From: Streptomyces sp. NBC_00236
Lineage (GTDB): Bacteria > Actinomycetota > Actinomycetes > Streptomycetales > Streptomycetaceae
Reading direction: 5' to 3'
NCBI RefSeq assembly: GCF_036195045.1
Contig: NZ_CP108100.1
Location: 1,798,001-1,862,000 of the forward strand
Length of the DNA stretch: 64,000 nucleotides
A model generated the notes under the pieces. The model ran no database searches, was not told the DNA's origin, and saw nothing but the letters and a program-made list of their open reading frames with translations. The translations under genes and the position numbers were made by a program. How positions within the stretch are numbered: the stretch's first letter is position 1; each line of letters begins with the position of its first letter. Shown one piece after another: positions 58,322 through 64,000 of the stretch.

Positions 58322-61300
58322 TGGTCGCCGCCTCCATCATCTTCTCGGTGGTCTCCTGCTCGGAGAGACCGGCGAGCTCAGCGGCGTCCTTGGCGGCGAG
58401 CACGGCCTTGTAGGTGGACGGGATGATCTTGCTGAAGCGGGCCACCGAGGCGTCCCACTCGGCGAGAAGCTTCTCGGCGACCGTGGATCCGGTCTCCTCC
58501 TGGTGGCGGCGCACCACGTCGTGCAGCCACTGCCTGTCGGTGTCGGAGAGCTCCTCGACCGCGCCGAGGTTCCCGACGTTGACGTGGTCGCGGTTCAGGT
58601 CGATGACGTACGCGACGCCGCCCGACATGCCGGCTGCGAAGTTGCGTCCGGTCTCACCGAGGACGACGGCGTGTCCACCGGTCATGTACTCGCAGCCGTG
58701 GTCGCCCACGCCCTCCGAGACGACGGTGGCGCCGGAGTTGCGGACGCAGAAGCGTTCGCCGGTGCGGCCGCGCAGGAACAGTTCGCCGCCGGTGGCACCG
58801 TAGGCGATGGTGTTGCCCGCGATGGTGGAGTACTCGGCGAGGTGGTCGGCGCCGCGGTCCGGGCGGACGACGACGCGGCCGCCGGAGAGGCCCTTGCCGA
58901 CGTAGTCGTTGGCGTCGCCCTCCAGGCGCAGCGTCACACCGCTGGGGAGGAAGGCGCCGAAGGACTGGCCCGCGGAGCCGGTGAAGGTGATGTCGATGGT
59001 GTCCTCGGGCAGGCCCGCACCGCCGAACTTCTTCGTGACCTCGTGGCCGAGCATGGTGCCGACGGTCCGGTTGATGTTGCGGATCGCGACCTGTGCGCGG
59101 ACCGGCAGGGCGGACTCGGCGCTGTCGGCGTTCAGGGCGTCGGCGGCGAGCTTGATGAGCTCGTTGTCGAGGGCCTTGGACAGACCGTGGTCCTGCTCGG
59201 CGATCTGGTGGCGGGCGGCACCCTCGGCCAGCTCGGGGACGTAGAACAGCGGCTTGAGGTCGAGGCCCTGGGCCTTCCAGTGCGTGATCGCACGGTCGGT
59301 GTCCAGGAGCTCGGCGTGGCCGACGGCCTCTTCGATCGTACGGAAGCCGAGCTCGGCGAGGATCTCGCGGACTTCCTGGGCGATGAACTCGAAGAAGTTG
59401 ACGATGTACTCGGCCTTGCCGGAGAAGCGGTCGCGCAGGACCGGGTTCTGGGTGGCGATGCCGACCGGGCAGGTGTCGAGGTGGCAGACGCGCATCATGA
59501 CGCAGCCGGAGACGACGAGCGGCGCGGTCGCGAAACCGAACTCCTCGGCGCCCAGCAGTGCGGCGATGACGACGTCGCGGCCGGTCTTGAGCTGGCCGTC
59601 GGTCTGCACGACGATGCGGTCGCGCAGGCCGTTGAGGAGCAGCGTCTGCTGGGTCTCGGCGAGGCCGAGCTCCCAGGGGCCGCCCGCGTGCTTCAGGGAG
59701 GTGAGCGGGGAGGCGCCCGTTCCGCCGTCGTGGCCGGAGATGAGGACGACGTCCGCGTGCGCCTTGGAGACACCGGCGGCGACCGTGCCGACACCGACCT
59801 CGGAGACCAGCTTCACGTGGATGCGGGCCGCCGGGTTGGCGTTCTTGAGGTCGTGGATCAGCTGAGCCAGGTCCTCGATGGAGTAGATGTCGTGGTGCGG
59901 CGGCGGGGAGATCAGACCGACACCCGGGGTGGAGTGCCGGGTCTTGGCGACCCACGGGTAGACCTTGTGGCCGGGCAGCTGGCCGCCCTCGCCGGGCTTG
60001 GCGCCCTGCGCCATCTTGATCTGGATGTCGTCCGCGTTGACCAGGTACTCGCTGGTGACACCGAAGCGGCCGGAGGCGACCTGCTTGATGGAGGAGCGTC
60101 GGGCCGGGTCGTAGAGCCGGTCGGCGTCCTCGCCGCCCTCACCGGTGTTGGACTTGCCGCCCAGCTGGTTCATGGCGATGGCGAGGGTCTCGTGCGCCTC
60201 GCGGGAGATCGAGCCGTACGACATGGCGCCGGTGGAGAAGCGCTTGACGATGTCGGCCACGGACTCGACCTCGTCGATGTCGATGGCCTCGCGGTCCGAG
60301 GCGAAGCCGAAGAGTCCGCGGAGCGTCATCAGGCGCTCGGACTGCTCGTTCACCCGGTCCGTGTACTTCTTGAAGATGTCGTACCGGCGGTTACGGGTGG
60401 CGTGCTGGAGGCGGAAGACCGTCTCCGGGTCGAACAGGTGCGGCTCGCCCTCGCGGCGCCACTGGTACTCGCCGCCGATCTCCAGCGCGCGGTGCGAGGC
60501 GGAGATGCCGGAGGCGGGGTAGCCCTTGGCGTGGCGGGCGGCGACCTCCTTGGCGACGACGTCGAGTCCGGCGCCGCCGATCTTGGTGGCGGTGCCGTTG
60601 AAGTACTGCGCGACGAAGTCCTCGTCGAGGCCGACGGCCTCGAAGACCTGGGCGCCGCGGTAGGAGGCGACGGTGGAGATGCCCATCTTGGACATGACCT
60701 TGAGGACGCCCTTGCCCAGCGCGTAGATGAGGTTGCGGATGGCCTGTTCGGCCTCGATGCCCTCGATGAACGTGCCGGCCCGGACGAGGTCCTCGACGGA
60801 CTCCATGGCGAGGTACGGGTTGACCGCGGCGGCGCCGTAGCCGATCAGCAGGGCGACGTGGTGGACCTCGCGGACGTCACCGGCCTCGACCAGCAGGCCC
60901 ACCTGGGTGCGCTGCTTGGTGCGGATGAGGTGGTGGTGGACGGCCGAGGTGAGCAGCAGCGACGGGATCGGCGCGTGCTCGGCGTCGGAGTGCCGGTCGG
61001 ACAGGACGATCAGGCGGGCGCCGTCCTCGATGGCGGCGTCGACCTCGGTGGTGATCTGCTCGATGCGGGCGGCCAGGGCCTCGCCGCCGCCGCTGACGCG
61101 GTAGAGGCCGGAAAGCGTCGCTGCCTTCATGCCCGGCATGTCGCCGTCGGCGTTGATGTGTATGAGCTTGGCCAGCTCGTCGTTGTCGATCACCGGGAAG
61201 GGCAGCGTGACGCTGCGACACGCCGCGGCGGTCGGCTCCAGGATGTTGCCCGCGGGGCCCAGCGTGGAGCGCAGCGAGGTGACGAGCTCCTCGCGGATGG

Positions 61301-62873
61301 CGTCCAGCGGCGGGTTGGTGACCTGGGCGAACAGCTGGGTGAAGTAGTCGAAGAGCAGCCGGGGGCGCTCGGAGAGCGCGGCGATCGGCGAGTCCGTGCC
61401 CATGGAGCCGAGCGGTTCGCCGGCGGTGCGGGCCATCGGGGCGAGGAGGACGCGGAGCTCTTCCTCTGTGTAGCCGAAGGTCTGCTGGCGGCGGGTGACG
61501 GAGGCGTGGGTGTGGACGATGTGCTCGCGCTCGGGGAGGTCCTCGAGCTCGATCTCGCCGGTTTCCAGCCACTCCTGGTACGGCTGCTCGGCGGCGAGGG
61601 ACGCCTTGATCTCGTCGTCCTCGATGATGCGGTGCTCGGCGGTGTCGACGAGGAACATCTTGCCGGGCTGGAGGCGGCCCTTGCGGACGACCTTGGCGGG
61701 GTCGATGTCCAGGACGCCGACCTCGGAGGAGAGCACGACGAGGCCGTCGTCGGTGACCCAGTAGCGGCCGGGGCGCAGGCCGTTGCGGTCGAGGACCGCT
61801 CCGACCTGGGTGCCGTCGGTGAAGGTGACGCAGGCCGGGCCGTCCCAGGGCTCCATCATCGTGGAGTGGTACTGGTAGAAGGCGCGCCGGGCCGGGTCCA
61901 TCGAGTCGTGGTTCTCCCACGCCTCGGGGACCATCATCAGGACGGAGTGCGGCAGGGAGCGGCCGCCGAGGTGGAGCAGCTCCAGGACCTCGTCGAAGGA
62001 GGCCGAGTCGGAGGCGTCCGGGGTGCAGACGGGGAAGATCCGGTCCAGCTGCGCCTCGCCGAAGAGGCTGGAGGCGAGCTGGGACTCGCGGGCCTTCATC
62101 CAGTTGCGGTTGCCCTTGACCGTGTTGATCTCGCCGTTGTGCGCGACGAAGCGGTACGGGTGGGCGAGCGGCCAGCTCGGGAAGGTGTTGGTGGAGAAGC
62201 GGGAGTGGACCAGCGCGACCGTGGTGGCGAAACGGCGGTCGGAGAGGTCCGGGAAGAACGGCTCCAGCTGCCCGGTGGTGAGCATGCCCTTGTAGACGAT
62301 CGTGCGGGCGGAGAGCGACGGGAAGTAGACCCCGGTCTCACGCTCGGCGCGCTTGCGCAGCACGAACGCCTTGCGGTCCAGGACGATGCCGGTGCTCTCG
62401 CCGTCCGCGACGAAGAGCTGGCGGAACTCGGGCATGGTGGCGCGGGCGCCGTTGCCGAGGATGTCGGGGGTGACCGGGACCTCGCGCCAGCCGAGGACCT
62501 TGAGGCCTTCTTCGGCGGCGATCTTCTCGAGGTTGCGGACGGCCTCGGTGGAGTCGTCCGCGGGCAGGAAGGCGATGCCGACGGCGTAGGCGCCGGCATC
62601 GGGGAGCTCGAAGCCGACCTCTTCGCGCAGGAAGGCGTCCGGGACCTGGAGCAGGATTCCGGCACCGTCACCGGAGTCGGGCTCGGATCCGGTGGCTCCG
62701 CGGTGTTCGAGGTTGCGCAGTACGGTCAGCGCCTGCTCGACCAGCTCGTGGCCGGCCACACCGGTCAGAGTGGCTACGAACCCCACGCCACAGGCGTCGT
62801 GCTCGTTGCGGGGGTCGTACATCCCCTGCTGGGCGGGGCGACCGTCCATGGGCGACCAGGCGTCGGTGCGCAT
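58314..62873 (-). CDS. gltB: Glutamate synthase large (alpha) subunit
   Basis: 1519 residues, full length. The class II glutamine amidotransferase nucleophile is Cys28 in [14 protein letters not shown], after a 27-residue propeptide. The FMN/glutamate synthase barrel follows, and the 3Fe-4S cluster Cys are in [19 protein letters not shown]. The C-terminal GXGXG beta-helix ends near [12 protein letters not shown]. It releases ammonia from glutamine and adds it to 2-oxoglutarate. GGGAGAG precedes the ATG. Upstream inverted repeats and a GlnR-like site suggest nitrogen control. Confidence 0.98.
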   Translation of the reverse strand: MRTDAWSPMDGRPAQQGMYDPRNEHDACGVGFVATLTGVAGHELVEQALTVLRNLEHRGATGSEPDSGDGAGILLQVPDAFLREEVGFELPDAGAYAVGIAFLPADDSTEAVRNLEKIAAEEGLKVLGWREVPVTPDILGNGARATMPEFRQLFVADGESTGIVLDRKAFVLRKRAERETGVYFPSLSARTIVYKGMLTTGQLEPFFPDLSDRRFATTVALVHSRFSTNTFPSWPLAHPYRFVAHNGEINTVKGNRNWMKARESQLASSLFGEAQLDRIFPVCTPDASDSASFDEVLELLHLGGRSLPHSVLMMVPEAWENHDSMDPARRAFYQYHSTMMEPWDGPACVTFTDGTQVGAVLDRNGLRPGRYWVTDDGLVVLSSEVGVLDIDPAKVVRKGRLQPGKMFLVDTAEHRIIEDDEIKASLAAEQPYQEWLETGEIELEDLPEREHIVHTHASVTRRQQTFGYTEEELRVLLAPMARTAGEPLGSMGTDSPIAALSERPRLLFDYFTQLFAQVTNPPLDAIREELVTSLRSTLGPAGNILEPTAAACRSVTLPFPVIDNDELAKLIHINADGDMPGMKAATLSGLYRVSGGGEALAARIEQITTEVDAAIEDGARLIVLSDRHSDAEHAPIPSLLLTSAVHHHLIRTKQRTQVGLLVEAGDVREVHHVALLIGYGAAAVNPYLAMESVEDLVRAGTFIEGIEAEQAIRNLIYALGKGVLKVMSKMGISTVASYRGAQVFEAVGLDEDFVAQYFNGTATKIGGAGLDVVAKEVAARHAKGYPASGISASHRALEIGGEYQWRREGEPHLFDPETVFRLQHATRNRRYDIFKKYTDRVNEQSERLMTLRGLFGFASDREAIDIDEVESVADIVKRFSTGAMSYGSISREAHETLAIAMNQLGGKSNTGEGGEDADRLYDPARRSSIKQVASGRFGVTSEYLVNADDIQIKMAQGAKPGEGGQLPGHKVYPWVAKTRHSTPGVGLISPPPHHDIYSIEDLAQLIHDLKNANPAARIHVKLVSEVGVGTVAAGVSKAHADVVLISGHDGGTGASPLTSLKHAGGPWELGLAETQQTLLLNGLRDRIVVQTDGQLKTGRDVVIAALLGAEEFGFATAPLVVSGCVMMRVCHLDTCPVGIATQNPVLRDRFSGKAEYIVNFFEFIAQEVREILAELGFRTIEEAVGHAELLDTDRAITHWKAQGLDLKPLFYVPELAEGAARHQIAEQDHGLSKALDNELIKLAADALNADSAESALPVRAQVAIRNINRTVGTMLGHEVTKKFGGAGLPEDTIDITFTGSAGQSFGAFLPSGVTLRLEGDANDYVGKGLSGGRVVVRPDRGADHLAEYSTIAGNTIAYGATGGELFLRGRTGERFCVRNSGATVVSEGVGDHGCEYMTGGHAVVLGETGRNFAAGMSGGVAYVIDLNRDHVNVGNLGAVEELSDTDRQWLHDVVRRHQEETGSTVAEKLLAEWDASVARFSKIIPSTYKAVLAAKDAAELAGLSEQETTEKMMEAATNG

Positions 62874-62927
62874 CGGCTCTCCCGTCGTCGTCGTGGCATT
62901 TTCAGTGCCGAGGGACGACGTTGGCCC

Positions 62928-62947
62928 TCTGCGAAATTTCGTGCAGA
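62928..62947 (-). promoter_or_regulatory. Inverted repeat in the gltB leader
   Basis: TCTGCGAAATTTCGTGCAGA, an imperfect palindrome with perfect core CGAAATTTCG, 55-75 bases before the gltB start. It is an operator or hairpin candidate. Confidence 0.5.
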
Positions 62948-62999
62948 TTACATGATGGGACGCTTCTCAAAAAGCGGATAGCTCGTTCCAACATACGGA

Positions 63000-63015
63000 C
63001 ACCGTCGTGACGGTG
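63000..63015. promoter_or_regulatory. Perfect inverted repeat upstream of gltB
   Basis: CACCGTC-GT-GACGGTG, two 7-bp arms with a 2-base spacer, about 130 bases upstream of gltB. It is sized like a dimeric repressor site. Confidence 0.45.
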
Positions 63016-63113
63016 AAGTGGGTCGCAGTCGGAGGATCGGCGCCCGGGAGACCACAGAGAGCAGGCGTCGTTGCCTGCGGTGTCTACGGCTCATGCCCGG
63101 CGGCAAAGGAAAC

Positions 63114-63129
63114 GAAACCGCCGGGTAAC
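63114..63129. promoter_or_regulatory. GlnR-like box upstream of gltB
   Basis: GAAAC-N6-GTAAC has the 5-6-5 spacing of GlnR sites, each half with one mismatch to GTNAC/GAAAC. It lies about 240 bases upstream of gltB. The 418-base gap 62874-63291 has no gene. Confidence 0.35.
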
Positions 63130-63235
63130 GACTACTTATGTGTAGCCCTGCATAGAGTCTCATTTTACGTCGCGTACGACCGATCCGCCCAGTGGCGGTG
63201 GTCAGGACGTACGTCACACAGGTGGCGTACGCGTT

Positions 63236-63269
63236 ACGGCCACGTGCACCGGAGGGTGTACGTGGCCGT
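63236..63269 (-). terminator. Hairpin after the VIT/CCC1 gene
   Basis: 15-base arms 63236-63250 and 63255-63269 with one G/T pair and a GGAG loop, 23 bases past the stop. Confidence 0.75.
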
Positions 63270-63291
63270 GGACGGTACCGGACGCGGGTTC

Positions 63292-64000
63292 TCAGCCTCC
63301 GACGGCGACCCCGAACAGGGCGCCCAGGCCGTAGGTGATCGCGGCGGCGGCGCCACCGAGCACCAGCTGGCGCAGTCCGCTGAACCACCAGCTGCGGGCC
63401 GTGACCCGGGCGACGACCGCTCCGCAGCCGAACAGTCCGGCCAGGGCGAGCAGCACGGCGGGCCACATCGCGTCCGCACCGAGCAGATACGGCAGTACGG
63501 GCAGCAGCGCGCCCAGCGCGAAGGCGCCGAAGGAGGACACGGCGGCGACGAGGGGCGACGGCAGGTCGCCCGGGTCGATGCCGAGTTCCTCGCGGGCATG
63601 GATCTCCAGGGCCTGCTCGGGGTCGCGCGACAGCTGCCGGGCGACCTCGCGGGCGAGGCCGGGCTCGACGCCGCGGGACTCGTAGAGCTCGGCGAGCTCC
63701 CGTTCCTCGTCCTTGGGGTGCTTGCGCAGCTCCCGCCGCTCGACGTCGAGCTCGGCCTCGACGAGCTCGCGCTGCGAGGCGACGGAGGTGTACTCGCCGG
63801 CCGCCATCGAGAAGGCGCCCGCGGCCAGACCGGCCAGGCCGGTGATCACGATCGTGCGGTGCGAGACGTCCCCGCCCGCGACACCGGTCATCAGGGCGAG
63901 GTTCGAGACGAGCCCGTCCATCGCACCGAACACCGCCGGACGCAGCCATCCGCCGTTCACGTCACGGTGGGTGTGGTTGTCCCGGTGCGCCTCGTGCAGT
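63292..64000 (-). CDS. VIT1/CCC1 family metal transporter (5' end outside window)
   Basis: At least 235 residues are visible. The frame stays open beyond the GTG at 63960 (HEAHRDNHTHRDVNGGW), and I recall homologues beginning further upstream, so the true start is outside the window. PAVFGAMDGLVSNLALMTG and GLAGLAAGAFSMAAGEYTSV are the first membrane segments of the family; a charged cytosolic domain (about 60-130) and three more segments follow. It moves iron or manganese across the membrane. Confidence 0.88.
   Translation of the reverse strand, partial: LHEAHRDNHTHRDVNGGWLRPAVFGAMDGLVSNLALMTGVAGGDVSHRTIVITGLAGLAAGAFSMAAGEYTSVASQRELVEAELDVERRELRKHPKDEERELAELYESRGVEPGLAREVARQLSRDPEQALEIHAREELGIDPGDLPSPLVAAVSSFGAFALGALLPVLPYLLGADAMWPAVLLALAGLFGCGAVVARVTARSWWFSGLRQLVLGGAAAAITYGLGALFGVAVGG

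Noticed and set aside
58248..62981. 1577-residue plus-strand open frame opposite gltB/gltD
   Set aside because: It is a shadow frame: acidic/glycine/valine-rich with no domain, fully antisense to well-conserved gltBD.

Overview
The window is high-GC actinobacterial DNA and is almost certainly a Streptomyces chromosome. The signs are strong GC bias at third codon positions, frequent GTG starts, long antisense shadow frames, Tat and lipoprotein signals, small Streptomyces-specific families (an SPW_0924-type protein, an ANTAR regulator, HTH/LAGLIDADG proteins), and gene order I recall from the S. coelicolor core region around polA, pyk and gltBD. That synteny is from memory, not computed.

Layout. 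1-12.9 kb is housekeeping: the end of a methyltransferase, an HrpB helicase, a DUF3068 membrane protein with a 45-residue neighbour, a secreted lytic transglycosylase, a DUF4184 membrane protein, DNA polymerase I, an FdhF/YdeP molybdoenzyme and a PaaI-type thioesterase. 13.5-19.2 kb is a complete branched-chain amino acid ABC transporter (livK-H-M-G-F) with overlapping H/M/G/F junctions, closed by a 22-bp hairpin shared with a convergent PdtaR-type ANTAR regulator. 20.0-24.6 kb holds tRNA-Leu(CAA), a free-standing HTH-LAGLIDADG protein, pyruvate kinase and a Tat-exported 5'-nucleotidase.

24.6-27.5 kb is a two-gene PLP decarboxylase plus FAD N-hydroxylase cassette of hydroxamate-siderophore type, with no acyltransferase or synthetase beside it. 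It is followed by aminopeptidase N and a MarR regulator. 31.2-43.4 kb is the most interesting part: an 11-gene leftward aromatic-catabolism operon (aldehyde dehydrogenase, type I extradiol dioxygenase, aspartate-dehydrogenase-like protein, alpha/beta hydrolase, cupin, two SDRs, ThDP enzyme, PDR/VanB reductase, 76-residue HTH protein, Rieske oxygenase). It is divergent from an MFS transporter across a region with three TAAG-NN-CTTA operator-like sites. The gene set implies ring hydroxylation or demethylation, meta-cleavage and side-chain processing of an unknown, possibly nitrogen-containing, aromatic compound.

43.5-56.7 kb is mixed: a membrane protein, chorismate mutase, an AraC regulator divergent from a GH35 beta-galactosidase, an HExxH/zinc-ribbon protein, an ankyrin protein, a cold-shock protein plus DEAD-box helicase pair, a KstR2-like TetR regulator, a PNPOx-like protein, HutD, rhomboid and SLC13 proteins. 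56.9-62.9 kb is gltBD (glutamate synthase), with inverted repeats and a GlnR-like site upstream. The right edge cuts a VIT/CCC1 transporter. The intergenic DNA from 30.9 to 49.8 kb is rich in tandem and dispersed repeats.
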